From assembly GCF_016765615.1 (NCBI RefSeq), contig NZ_JAESWA010000022.1, forward strand, positions 1,034,555-1,098,554: a stretch of 64,000 nucleotides of DNA, written 5' to 3'. The notes beneath the pieces were generated by a model, which did not search any database, was not told where the DNA came from, and saw nothing but the letters and a program-made list of their open reading frames with translations. The first letter of the stretch is position 1. The number at the start of each line of letters is the position of its first letter. The stretch is from Clostridium paridis (GTDB lineage: Bacteria; Bacillota; Clostridia; Clostridiales; Clostridiaceae). Shown here one piece after another: positions 18,303-26,218 of this stretch. A program made the position numbers and the translations under genes.

Positions 18303-19868
18303 TTATATAACCGCTCTTCCTGGAATCAATAATTTTGTTCCAGCCTTCAAATTTTCATCTGCTTCAAGATTGTTTAACTTCACAAGTGCATCCATTGTTG
18401 TTGCATATTTTTTTGCTAAAGACCATATTGTATCACCTAATTGAACAACGTATATTATAATACTAGCTTTTTTGCCTTTTGCTTCACCTTCTTTTGTCTC
18501 TAAAGATGATACCCATTTCTTTAATGCATTTGATACTGATTTAACCTCAACTGAAACTATAGCTTTTATAGCTATTGTTGATCCTTCAATCACACCTTGA
18601 ATACTTTCTATAACACTCTTCGCAATGCATTTCGCATCTTCCTCTGAATTAGGTAAATCAACTGTTACATTAAATGGAATTTCAGAATTCATTTTACCTA
18701 CTTCTTTCTCTCCACCTTCAGCCATATAGATTACTTCAACATTTAACACTCCATCAATCAAAGCTTTGCCATACATTATTTTTTTCTCTATTATTGTTGC
18801 GTTACCTGTAGTCGATAGTATTTTACTTGGCATTGCTGAAGAATCAGTAACTTGTAAATTTTCTTTAATAACTGCTTCTGCATTGCCTTTATCATTAACA
18901 ATTCCAACATTTGTATCTTGTTGTTTAACATCAATATTCATAGATGGTGAATATACATCATCTATGAAATCCATATGACTTTTATCCATAATCTTAAAAT
19001 CTGATCTAGCTTGAACATCTATTTCTATCTTTCTAGCTTCTCCCAAGTCATCTTCTCTAACTTTCAAGTCATAATTTGTTAGGCTAAAGTTTCCTAGTGA
19101 AGTCATATTCGATGATACTCCTATAACTTCCTCATCCTTACTAATAAATATGTCCTCTTCAGCAAGTATAACCTCCCTAGTTTCTGAAGCTCTATATAAT
19201 AATTCTACCTTGCAGAAACACGAAACTGTAACTCTGTCCTCATTTAACTTAATATCCTCTTTATGAATATTCAATGATGTCTTTATTATCTTACCAACTT
19301 GAGGCTTATCCATACCAATAATAATTGTGCCAGTTCCACTGAAATCAATTTCCTTTTTAGCTACTAACTTGTCTATCATTTCAGGCTTTCTTAATACTTG
19401 AATGTCTTTTACTCCAACTATATCTTTCAAAAAATCAATTTGAGAATTTTTATAGCATTCAGCGCTTATATTTAATACCCCTTCAATTGATATCTTTCTT
19501 TCATTTATTATTTTTCCTTCAATATGTTCAATTTTTGCTAAAGCCTCACATGAGATCCTATGTTCTGCTTCTAACCCCTCAATATAGTTTGAGAACTTAT
19601 CATTATAAGAAACACTATTAAGTACAAGACCTTCTTCTTCTCTTGCTAGATATAAAACAACGTATTCTATGTTTCCTTCAAGCAGTATTCTGTCGCCAAG
19701 ACTTTCTTTTCTGGTAAGGTTGGTTCTACCACTAACCGAAATAATCTCCTGTACATCTGGATGAGTATCAGGTATCAAAAATTCACCTTTAAGCATTTGA
19801 TCTATAGAATCTTCTCTCACAAGTTGTTGGTAATCTACAGACTCTTTTATAGTATCTATTTCTGGCAT
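18303..19868 (-). CDS. sipL: SipL: SPOCS-LysM spore morphogenesis protein
   Basis: SipL binds SpoIVA on the forespore surface and is needed for coat attachment in clostridia, taking the place of Bacillus SpoVID. The 521-residue protein has a long N-terminal region, repeated SPOCS (DUF3794) domains and a C-terminal LysM domain in the last 50 residues (YVVQLGDTIWSLAKKYATT, then LKAGTKLLIPG). Its length and placement near spoIIR agree with the Clostridioides difficile gene. A GGAGGG ribosome site precedes the ATG. An upstream segment complementary to that site lies at 19940-19950. It has no signal peptide and so is a mother-cell cytoplasmic protein. Confidence 0.88.
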   Translation of the reverse strand: MPEIDTIKESVDYQQLVREDSIDQMLKGEFLIPDTHPDVQEIISVSGRTNLTRKESLGDRILLEGNIEYVVLYLAREEEGLVLNSVSYNDKFSNYIEGLEAEHRISCEALAKIEHIEGKIINERKISIEGVLNISAECYKNSQIDFLKDIVGVKDIQVLRKPEMIDKLVAKKEIDFSGTGTIIIGMDKPQVGKIIKTSLNIHKEDIKLNEDRVTVSCFCKVELLYRASETREVILAEEDIFISKDEEVIGVSSNMTSLGNFSLTNYDLKVREDDLGEARKIEIDVQARSDFKIMDKSHMDFIDDVYSPSMNIDVKQQDTNVGIVNDKGNAEAVIKENLQVTDSSAMPSKILSTTGNATIIEKKIMYGKALIDGVLNVEVIYMAEGGEKEVGKMNSEIPFNVTVDLPNSEEDAKCIAKSVIESIQGVIEGSTIAIKAIVSVEVKSVSNALKKWVSSLETKEGEAKGKKASIIIYVVQLGDTIWSLAKKYATTMDALVKLNNLEADENLKAGTKLLIPGRAVI

Positions 19869-19875
19869 TATATCC

Positions 19876-19950
19876 CTCCTACAAAATTCTTATTACTATT
19901 TATACTCAATTTTTTATGGAATATGAACTAAAATCTAAGTTTTGTAGGAG
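19876..19950 (-). promoter_or_regulatory. Inverted repeat that can mask the sipL ribosome binding site
   Basis: The minus-strand sequence CTCCTACAAAA (19950-19940) is perfectly complementary to TTTTGTAGGAG (19886-19876). The latter contains the sipL ribosome site, seven bases before the ATG. Any transcript starting upstream of 19950 could hide the site. One starting inside the interval, for example after the TATAAATAG sequence at about 19900, would not. Confidence 0.5.
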
Positions 19951-20020
19951 TAAATTAACGCATTTTTCTACATCGTTACGATTTTTTTGTCGAAAAAGAT
20001 AATTTTTTTTGATTTTATTG

Positions 20021-20049
20021 TTGACATTGTTTCTGAAATATCGTATTAT
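20021..20049 (+). promoter_or_regulatory. Consensus sigma-A promoter facing plus, no gene downstream
   Basis: A perfect TTGACA (20021-20026) is followed by 17 bp and TATTAT (20044-20049). There is no plus-strand coding gene until 22.8 kb, but a terminator hairpin occurs 62 bp downstream. It therefore appears to drive a small RNA. Confidence 0.75.
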
Positions 20050-20055
20050 GATATT

Positions 20056-20141
20056 GGTTATTGACCATATAACCTCTCATAAATTCTCAATACCCTTTTA
20101 TACCATAGTTGAAAGATGGATACCCACCATCTTTCTTTTTT
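20056..20141 (+). ncRNA. Candidate small regulatory RNA between veg and sipL
   Basis: The predicted transcript starts about 7 bp after the -10 box and is about 86 nt long. It ends in an intrinsic terminator: GAAAGATGG (20111-20119) pairs with CCATCTTTC (20127-20135) around ATACCCA, followed by TTTTTT. No open reading frame with a ribosome site is present. The single-stranded part contains AACCTCTCAT and TACCC, C-rich patches able to pair with ribosome sites. It runs opposite to the neighbouring genes. Boundaries are predicted, not measured. Confidence 0.6.
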
Positions 20142-20175
20142 GTCGTCTAAGTAAACGTTTTTTTGAAGATTAAAA

Positions 20176-20202
20176 AAAACTTCGATGCATAATCGAAGTT
20201 TT
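20176..20202 (-). terminator. Terminator of veg
   Basis: AAAACTTCGA pairs with TCGAAGTTTT around a 7-nt loop, with a run of eight T on the minus strand. The outer stem bases overlap the veg stop codon. Confidence 0.9.
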
Positions 20203-20437
20203 ATCCAGCAAAATGTAATTGTACTGTCTTTGTCAAAACATCTGAATAACTATATGTCACTGTCCTTTGGGTGTCACTCTCTAATCTAATAACAAATATA
20301 CTTGGATATAAACTTTCAAGTATTCCATTATTAACGAGAATTTTCTTCCTGCCTCCGTTGGCCTTTAATGTTACTTTTTCACCAACATGGCCTTCAAGGT
20401 CTCTTTTTATGGAAGCTAATGTTCTATTTTTTTCCAT
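20201..20437 (-). CDS. veg: Veg protein
   Basis: Veg is a small, abundant, conserved Firmicute protein; in Bacillus subtilis it influences biofilm matrix genes. The 78-residue product begins MEKNRTLASIKRDLEGHVGE and contains LKANGGRKKI and the C-terminal SYSDVLTKTVQL, typical of the family. The ATG at 20437 has AGAGGGTG upstream; a GTG three codons earlier overlaps this site. It has its own terminator. As in other Firmicutes it lies close to yabG and ispE. Confidence 0.93.
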   Translation of the reverse strand: MEKNRTLASIKRDLEGHVGEKVTLKANGGRKKILVNNGILESLYPSIFVIRLESDTQRTVTYSYSDVLTKTVQLHFAG

Positions 20438-20651
20438 ATTAAACACCCTCTTTCCATTATATATTTTACCCTAAATACTTACATATGTCAAATTAAAAAT
20501 TTAATTTTATCACTATTTGTTTTAACTTGTCAATGTAAATTTTTAATAACATAACTTTCATATACTTATTTTCCTTAAAAATAACTTTTTTATTCCTATT
20601 TTCTGAGGTTTTGTTTAATTTTTCTCAAATATTAAGAAAATACTTCTTTTT

Positions 20652-21515
20652 CTAAAGATATACTGACTTTGGATATCCCTCTCTATACTTTCCTCTTGTT
20701 TGCAATCCCCCAATTCCTTTTATTCCAGTTATTGTATTTTCTATTACATCTGTAATAGAAACAACTGTGTCTATTCTTGTATAGGCTATTTTCTCACATA
20801 CAAATACTGGATCTAAGCAATGAATTAGTACCCTATTGGGAGATGATGCAAAGTTAGCTCCTGCATCTAAAATCCCTTCATAGCATGACTGACAAGCTCC
20901 CGCAAAAATAACTAGTTCATCATAACTTGAATTGTAATCTCTTAATGCCTTTACTGCCTCAATATAGTATCTAGAATTCCTATAGCTATCTAAATTCAAA
21001 AAATCCTTGGCATTTTTATGAACGCCATCATGACCTGTCAAAACGACGATATCCGGCTTTATTTCCTTAACCATATCTACAACCTTAAGAGGCTGCTCTC
21101 TTTCAATTACAGACCGTCCTACGGCCTCTATATTTAATTGTTTATATACCTTTAAGCAATTTTCCATATATACTTCATCACCATCAATATGAAGAACCTT
21201 CCCTGGCCTTCCAAACATAAGCTCTTTTTCAGGAATTATTTTAGGCGATTTTGTAATTCTAGTATAGGTTCCCCCTCTAGAACTTATTGCATTTTTTATA
21301 GCTTGACTAACCCGTGCATTTAAAATCTTATCTTTTTCTGCTATAAACTCTTTGTTTACAAGTTCTAAATCATCTCTGCTCGAATCAGCAATTATACGGA
21401 TACTTATTCCTTTTAAAATATATATTACCTCGCCATTGTCCTCTTTAACATCAATAATCTTGAAAGTAATGTCTTTCCCATATGATTTTCTTACAACCAC
21501 GTCACCTATTCCCAT
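20652..21515 (-). CDS. yabG: Sporulation-specific protease YabG
   Basis: YabG is a mother-cell protease (peptidase family U57) that processes coat proteins; in C. difficile it also matures germination proteins. The 287-residue protein begins MGIGDVVVRKSYGKDITFKI and contains VLHIDGDEVYMENCLKVY, VVLTGHDGVHKN, YIEAVKALRDYN and FAGACQSCYEGILDAGANFA, all conserved in the family. A sigma-K-like promoter (AC, 17 bp, CATATCATG) lies about 30 bp upstream. A TAGGAGAAAAAGT ribosome site precedes the ATG. Confidence 0.94.
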   Translation of the reverse strand: MGIGDVVVRKSYGKDITFKIIDVKEDNGEVIYILKGISIRIIADSSRDDLELVNKEFIAEKDKILNARVSQAIKNAISSRGGTYTRITKSPKIIPEKELMFGRPGKVLHIDGDEVYMENCLKVYKQLNIEAVGRSVIEREQPLKVVDMVKEIKPDIVVLTGHDGVHKNAKDFLNLDSYRNSRYYIEAVKALRDYNSSYDELVIFAGACQSCYEGILDAGANFASSPNRVLIHCLDPVFVCEKIAYTRIDTVVSITDVIENTITGIKGIGGLQTRGKYREGYPKSVYL

Positions 21516-21543
21516 ACTTTTTCTCCTAAAAAATTATCTATTT

Positions 21544-21571
21544 CATGATATGCAATTTACAAGAACAATGT
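21544..21571 (-). promoter_or_regulatory. Sigma-K-like promoter of yabG
   Basis: On the minus strand AC is followed by 17 bp and CATATCATG, close to the sigma-K pattern AC-N16/17-CATAnnnTA. In Bacillus yabG belongs to the sigma-K regulon, which supports the call. Confidence 0.5.
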
Positions 21572-21615
21572 GCAAATCTTTTTTTGCAAATAATAATTAT
21601 CACCACTAAATAAAA

Positions 21616-21664
21616 AGTGAGTTATACAAAATAAAATGCACATTTTACTTTGTAATAACTCACT
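21616..21664 (-). terminator. Long-stem terminator after the first CotS-like gene
   Basis: AGTGAGTTAT pairs with ATAACTCACT. The inner arms ACAAA/TTTGT and TAAAATG/CATTTTA extend the stem to over 20 bp with one bulge. The minus-strand tail is TTTTTATTTAG. Confidence 0.85.
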
Positions 21665-21709
21665 ATGGATACAAAATAGTTAATCAATTTTAAACCTGAT
21701 GATATTACT

Positions 21710-22708
21710 CTAAACTCCATATTCTTTTCTAAATTCTTCGATAAATTTCAAGAATGCTTCTTGTTCTTGAACTAATCCATCCAATTTATTTGCAAAAGTC
21801 CCCTGTCCCCAATTAACTTCGTTGTAGTAATATCTGTTAGCCAGCCTCCAGTATCTTTGTGGAAATAATAAATATGCAAAAATCACATTATATTCTCCTT
21901 TTTGTAATGGAGATACTGAATTATATGCATCTAGTATATCAACTGCAGAGCTTATATCCCAATCTACTCTTTTTAATACTTTAGTCATAAAGTTTGCTAT
22001 ATCATAAGCTCTTACTTCTCTCTTACAATAGTCAAAATCTATAATATTAACGTTATTATTTTCATCTAAAATAATATTATGATAAGTATAATCATGATGA
22101 CAAAAACTCTTCTCTACTTCGGTACGTTCACATAGCTCATAATAACTTGAGTTCTTAAGAATATCTAATGCACGTCTTCCAAGATCCTTATAAAATTCTA
22201 CTGTCTTAATATAGTTTAAATCAAATGTTCCTTTATTTGACTTCTTTCTTGACATATCTCTCATTTTGTCTAGAGACTTTATTCTTTTATCCATCAAGCT
22301 TGGCCATCTTCCTAAATCGCTTTTAAGCTTACTATTTTCTGGTGGATCATATCCTTTACTCATTTCATGAAGTACCGCTAATTCTTTGGCTGCTATTCTA
22401 ACCTCTTCAGTTTTATGGAAGTCACACTCTCTACCTGGTATCCATTCTGAAAGTGTATATATATCTTCATTAACTAATGCATAAGGTTCTCCTTCAATAT
22501 TTAATGAATACTTGTCAACTCTTGAATATCCTTTTTCAATTAAGAATTCTTTTGCACCATATACAAATAATAGTTTTTGAATTCCATAACTTATCTTCTT
22601 CAAGCATTTTTCTCCCTTGTTTGTTTTAAGATGATATACACCTTTATTTGGCTTTATGTTTTCAATAATAATATCAAATTGTCTTTCAATCTCTGATTCC
22701 CTCATCAT
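21710..22708 (-). CDS. CotS-family spore coat kinase-like protein
   Basis: This 332-residue protein belongs to the CotS/YutH group of spore coat proteins with an aminoglycoside-phosphotransferase kinase fold. It keeps the catalytic loop SFCHHDYTYHN and the metal-binding IIDFDYCK, so kinase activity is possible. The C-terminal FPQRYWRLANRYYY and WGQGTF segments recur in all members of this island. It lacks membrane or signal sequences, as expected for a coat protein made in the mother cell. A divergent GT4 gene starts 106 bp away, pairing a kinase with a glycosyltransferase. Substrate unknown. Confidence 0.85.
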   Translation of the reverse strand: MMRESEIERQFDIIIENIKPNKGVYHLKTNKGEKCLKKISYGIQKLLFVYGAKEFLIEKGYSRVDKYSLNIEGEPYALVNEDIYTLSEWIPGRECDFHKTEEVRIAAKELAVLHEMSKGYDPPENSKLKSDLGRWPSLMDKRIKSLDKMRDMSRKKSNKGTFDLNYIKTVEFYKDLGRRALDILKNSSYYELCERTEVEKSFCHHDYTYHNIILDENNNVNIIDFDYCKREVRAYDIANFMTKVLKRVDWDISSAVDILDAYNSVSPLQKGEYNVIFAYLLFPQRYWRLANRYYYNEVNWGQGTFANKLDGLVQEQEAFLKFIEEFRKEYGV

Positions 22709-22814
22709 CGTTATGCACCCCCTAAATATTTATATGTTGTTCGAGTAACAATTATTAACAAATCACAAAATAACTTAATATAATAAACTATAACTATATT
22801 TGAAAGGATTTATC

Positions 22815-23936
22815 ATGCGTATAGGAATTGACGGCAGAGCATCAAAATGGTACAGAGGTACTGGTATTGGAACCTATACCTATGAACTTATATACAACCT
22901 TAACTTGATTGATACAATAAATGACTATCTTTTATTTCTACCCGAGAATTCAAGTTTTACATCATTAAGCAGAAATTTTACCAATAAAAAAGTCGACGAG
23001 AATCCTAATGAAAATTTTTGGGAAAATGTTTCTTTGCCTAATATAATTAAGAATAATGATTTAGACTTATATCACATACCACAAAACGGAGTCGGATTAC
23101 CTACTGAGCTATCTTGTAAGTCAGTTATAACTCTTCATGATATAATCCCTCTCAGAATGCCTGAAACAGTAAGTGAACGATATAAATACATTTTTCATAA
23201 CAATATTCCAAAAATCATAGATAAAGTTAGTGGAATTATAACTGTATCTGAATTTTCAAAGGAAGATATATCTAAAGAATTTAATTATCCAAAAAGTAGA
23301 ATATATGTCACTCCCTTAGCTGCAGAAAATATATATAAGCCTTTAGATAGAAGCATATGTAAGAGCCTCTTAAATAAATATTATTCTTTAGATAAAAATT
23401 TTATTCTTTATGTGGGTGGATTTAGTCCTAGAAAAAATATTATTGGACTACTAGAGGCTTTTTCTAAATTAAAAGAAAAATATAAGCTTCCCCTAAGTCT
23501 TGTGATAACAGGCAAGCATGGAATCTCCTATGAAATATATAAAAATAAAGCCATATCTTTAAATATTGATAAAGATGTATTATTCCCAGGATTTATTCCA
23601 ATGGAACATATGCCAATATTTTATAATTCTGCTGAGATGTTAGTGTATCCGTCTTTCTATGAAGGATTTGGATTACCTCCATTAGAATCTATGGCATGTG
23701 GAACACCAGTTATAGCTTCTAATAGCACCTCTATACCTGAAATACTACAAGACTCTGCTATACTAATTAATCCCCAAAATATAAATGAAATCATTGATTC
23801 AATGTATAATTTTTTAATAAACAAAGATCTTAAAAATCAGTATATAGTTAAAGGGTTATCTAAAAGTAGAGAATATAACTGGAAAAATACCGCCCTCAAA
23901 ACTCTAAAAGCATATACCGAAATATATAATTCATAA
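22815..23936 (+). CDS. GT4 glycosyltransferase, spore-coat island copy 1
   Basis: The 373-residue enzyme is a GT-B fold family 4 retaining glycosyltransferase. Its N-terminal domain opens MRIGIDGRASKWYRGTGIGT with a glycine-rich acceptor loop. The C-terminal donor domain contains YVGGFSPRKNIIGLLEAF, the EX7E-type motif YPSFYEGFGLPPLESMACG, and GTPVIASNSTSIPE. No membrane segment is seen. The ATG at 22815 has AAAGGA upstream. It is a paralogue of the gene at 29.35 kb, sharing the WYRGTGIGTYTY start. It lies next to a CotS-like kinase gene, so modification of a spore-surface glycan or protein is a reasonable guess, unproven. Confidence 0.88.
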   Translation: MRIGIDGRASKWYRGTGIGTYTYELIYNLNLIDTINDYLLFLPENSSFTSLSRNFTNKKVDENPNENFWENVSLPNIIKNNDLDLYHIPQNGVGLPTELSCKSVITLHDIIPLRMPETVSERYKYIFHNNIPKIIDKVSGIITVSEFSKEDISKEFNYPKSRIYVTPLAAENIYKPLDRSICKSLLNKYYSLDKNFILYVGGFSPRKNIIGLLEAFSKLKEKYKLPLSLVITGKHGISYEIYKNKAISLNIDKDVLFPGFIPMEHMPIFYNSAEMLVYPSFYEGFGLPPLESMACGTPVIASNSTSIPEILQDSAILINPQNINEIIDSMYNFLINKDLKNQYIVKGLSKSREYNWKNTALKTLKAYTEIYNS

Positions 23937-23941
23937 TTAAT

Positions 23942-23973
23942 AATTAAAGAACAGGTATTCCTGTTCTTTAATT
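23942..23973. terminator. Hairpin after GT4 copy 1
   Basis: AATTAAAGAACAGG pairs perfectly with CCTGTTCTTTAATT around TATT. The tail is A/T-rich rather than a pure T-run, so strength is uncertain. Confidence 0.7.
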
Positions 23974-24018
23974 ATATACTACCAACCATATTTTTCCAAT
24001 AAATTCTTTTATGTCAAT

Positions 24019-24047
24019 TTGCACAAGAACATTTGTTCGTGTATAAT
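24019..24047 (+). promoter_or_regulatory. SOS promoter with LexA box
   Basis: TTGCAC (24019-24024), 17 bp, then TATAAT (24042-24047). Between them lies AGAACATTTGTTCG (24026-24039), which matches the Gram-positive LexA/DinR operator core GAAC-N4-GTTC. Repressor bound there would block the promoter directly. The radical-SAM gene starts 31 bp after the -10 box. Confidence 0.8.
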
Positions 24048-24078
24048 TTAAATATAATGAATGGATGGTGAGTTTATT

Positions 24079-25389
24079 ATGGATTTAAGTGAAAAATTAA
24101 AAATACTTTCTGATGCTGCTAAATATGATGTTTCTTGTTCCTCTTCAGGATCTAATAGAAAAGGAAAAAAAGGTTTTCTTGGTAATGCTATTGAAAGCGG
24201 TATATGTCATAGCTTTACTCCTGATGGAAGATGTATTTCTCTACTCAAGATACTTTTAACTAATTACTGCGTTTATGATTGTGCTTATTGTATTAATAGA
24301 CGTTCTAACGATTCATTAAGGGCAGCATTTACTCCTGAAGAAGTTTGCGAAATTACAATAAACTTTTATAGAAGAAACTATATTGAAGGACTTTTTTTAA
24401 GTTCAGCAGTTTTTAGAAATCCAAATTACACAATGGAACTACTATTAAAAACGTTAAAATTGTTACGTGAAGTGCATAAGTTTAATGGATATATTCATGT
24501 AAAGGCTATTCCTGGTGCCGATAAAGCGCTTATTGAAAAACTTGGTCTATATGCTGATAGAATGAGTGTAAATATAGAATTGCCTTCAGCAAATTCATTA
24601 AAACTCTTAGCACCTGAAAAATCAAAAGATAATATTTTAGAACCAATGAAAGTAATAAAAGCAGGAATCCAAAGTTATTCTGAAAATAAAAAAGTAATTA
24701 GAAGTACTCCTATTTTTGTTCCAGGAGGTCAAAGTACTCAACTTATTGTAGGAGCAACTGGTGAAACAGACTTACAGATTTTAAATTTAAGTGAAGGGCT
24801 ATATAATAAGTATGATTTGAAAAGAGTTTATTACTCAGCATATGTCCCTATAACTTCTAGTAACAAGTATCTTTCAAGTATAATAACTCCTCCTTTAACC
24901 CGAGAACATAGATTATATCAAGCAGATTGGCTCCTACGTTATTATGGATTTAAAGCAAAGGAGCTCTTAGATACCTCTAAGCCAAACTTTAATTTAAAAC
25001 TAGATCCTAAAACCTGTTGGGCAGTAAACAATATGCACCTTTTCCCAATTGAAATAAATAGAGCTCCATATGAAATGTTATTGCGAATTCCTGGCGTTGG
25101 AGTTAAATCAGCTCAGAAAATTATAAGAACTCGTAAAGTTCATATCTTAAGCTATAATGATTTGAAAACCTTAGGAATAGTTTTAAAGAGAGCTCAATAT
25201 TTTATATTATGTAACGGAAAATATTTTGGAGATATTCCATTTGCTTCTTCTCTTATAGAGGATAGACTATCTGATAATAATATTGTTAATAAAGGTCTTA
25301 ATCCCAATATTCATCAAATTAGTTTCTTTGATAAGTTAGCTCTCCCTTCTATGGAAGATAGAATCACATCCTTAACTGGAGAACTTTAG
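24079..25389 (+). CDS. Putative DNA modification/repair radical SAM protein
   Basis: This 436-residue protein fits the family annotated as putative DNA modification/repair radical SAM protein, usually paired with a DUF4130 partner as here. The iron-sulfur motif is CVYDCAYC (cysteines near residues 64, 68 and 71). A helix-hairpin-helix DNA-binding motif, LLRIPGVGVKSAQKII, lies near residue 345. The ATG at 24079 has GGTGAG upstream and fits the family start. Its promoter carries a LexA box, strong local evidence for a DNA-damage role. The chemistry and substrate are unknown; it is not spore photoproduct lyase by motif layout. Confidence 0.87.
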   Translation: MDLSEKLKILSDAAKYDVSCSSSGSNRKGKKGFLGNAIESGICHSFTPDGRCISLLKILLTNYCVYDCAYCINRRSNDSLRAAFTPEEVCEITINFYRRNYIEGLFLSSAVFRNPNYTMELLLKTLKLLREVHKFNGYIHVKAIPGADKALIEKLGLYADRMSVNIELPSANSLKLLAPEKSKDNILEPMKVIKAGIQSYSENKKVIRSTPIFVPGGQSTQLIVGATGETDLQILNLSEGLYNKYDLKRVYYSAYVPITSSNKYLSSIITPPLTREHRLYQADWLLRYYGFKAKELLDTSKPNFNLKLDPKTCWAVNNMHLFPIEINRAPYEMLLRIPGVGVKSAQKIIRTRKVHILSYNDLKTLGIVLKRAQYFILCNGKYFGDIPFASSLIEDRLSDNNIVNKGLNPNIHQISFFDKLALPSMEDRITSLTGEL

Positions 25390-25401
25390 GAGGTGTTAAT
25401 G

Positions 25402-26157
25402 ATGGATGTATTGATATTTGATGGTACTTTTACTGGATTATTAACTTCTATTTATGAAGCTTATTACTCATTTCCTAATACCATGCTTATTTTATCTGAG
25501 ACTAATTACTGCGATAATTTTGTCTATTCGAAGAATCTAGTAATAACAGATCTAGAAAAAGCTGAAAAGGTGCAAACTGCAATAGTAAAAAAAACTGGAA
25601 TTTCAACACTCGAAAATATTTATCTAGCATATTTGTCTGATAACCCTGATGTATATACTAAGATATTAATATATATAAAGTTTGCCTTTTCAATTGGCTT
25701 CAAAGTAAATGAACATTTATACGATAAAAGAGTCAAAAATATTGTTGATATGAAAAATAAAATTACAAGAGAAGCTCATAGCTTCATAGGTTTTATTCGA
25801 TTCACGTTAATAGACAATAAGTTTTTATATTCTCCTATTGAGCCAGATAACAATATATTAGAGCTTTTGTCATCGCATTTTAAAGATAGATTTCCTACTG
25901 AAAATTTTATTATTCATGATATTAAAAGAGGTATTGCATTAAGATATACTTCTGATAAAAATGAGATTGACTTCATTGAGATGAATCCAGATGAGTACAA
26001 ATTTTTAAAGAATTATAAAGACGAGTTTGAGGATTTATGGAAAACATATTTTAAATATACAACTATACTAGAAAGACAAAACACTTCTATTCAAAAGTCC
26101 AAAATGCCTAAGAGGTATTGGAAGTATATTACCGAAGTAAAAAATAACACAAATTAA
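25402..26157 (+). CDS. DUF4130 protein, DNA metabolism partner of the radical SAM protein
   Basis: The 251-residue protein matches the DUF4130 family, found beside the radical SAM gene and in some bacteria fused to a uracil-DNA-glycosylase-like domain. Seen here are the DVLIFDGTFTGLLTSIYEAY start, the conserved REAHSFIGFIRF and DRFPTENFIIHDIKRGIAL, and the C-terminal MPKRYWKYITE. No glycosylase domain is attached. GGAGG lies eight bases before the ATG at 25402 and overlaps the upstream stop; an ATG one codon earlier and a GTG three codons earlier are alternatives. Co-transcribed with the SOS-controlled gene upstream. Biochemical role unknown. Confidence 0.85.
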   Translation: MDVLIFDGTFTGLLTSIYEAYYSFPNTMLILSETNYCDNFVYSKNLVITDLEKAEKVQTAIVKKTGISTLENIYLAYLSDNPDVYTKILIYIKFAFSIGFKVNEHLYDKRVKNIVDMKNKITREAHSFIGFIRFTLIDNKFLYSPIEPDNNILELLSSHFKDRFPTENFIIHDIKRGIALRYTSDKNEIDFIEMNPDEYKFLKNYKDEFEDLWKTYFKYTTILERQNTSIQKSKMPKRYWKYITEVKNNTN

Positions 26158-26169
26158 ATTCCTATGTAA

Positions 26170-26194
26170 GGTGTAGATAATTTTTATCTACACT
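26170..26194. terminator. Terminator after the repair operon
   Basis: GTGTAGATAA pairs with TTATCTACAC around TTT. It sits between convergent genes and can serve both. Confidence 0.8.
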
Positions 26195-26218
26195 TATTAC
26201 TATCTATACAATATTAAT

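Noticed and set aside
24079..25389. Spore photoproduct lyase as identity of the radical SAM protein
   Set aside because: The cysteine context and the C-terminal helix-hairpin-helix, with a DUF4130 partner gene, fit the DNA modification/repair radical SAM family instead.
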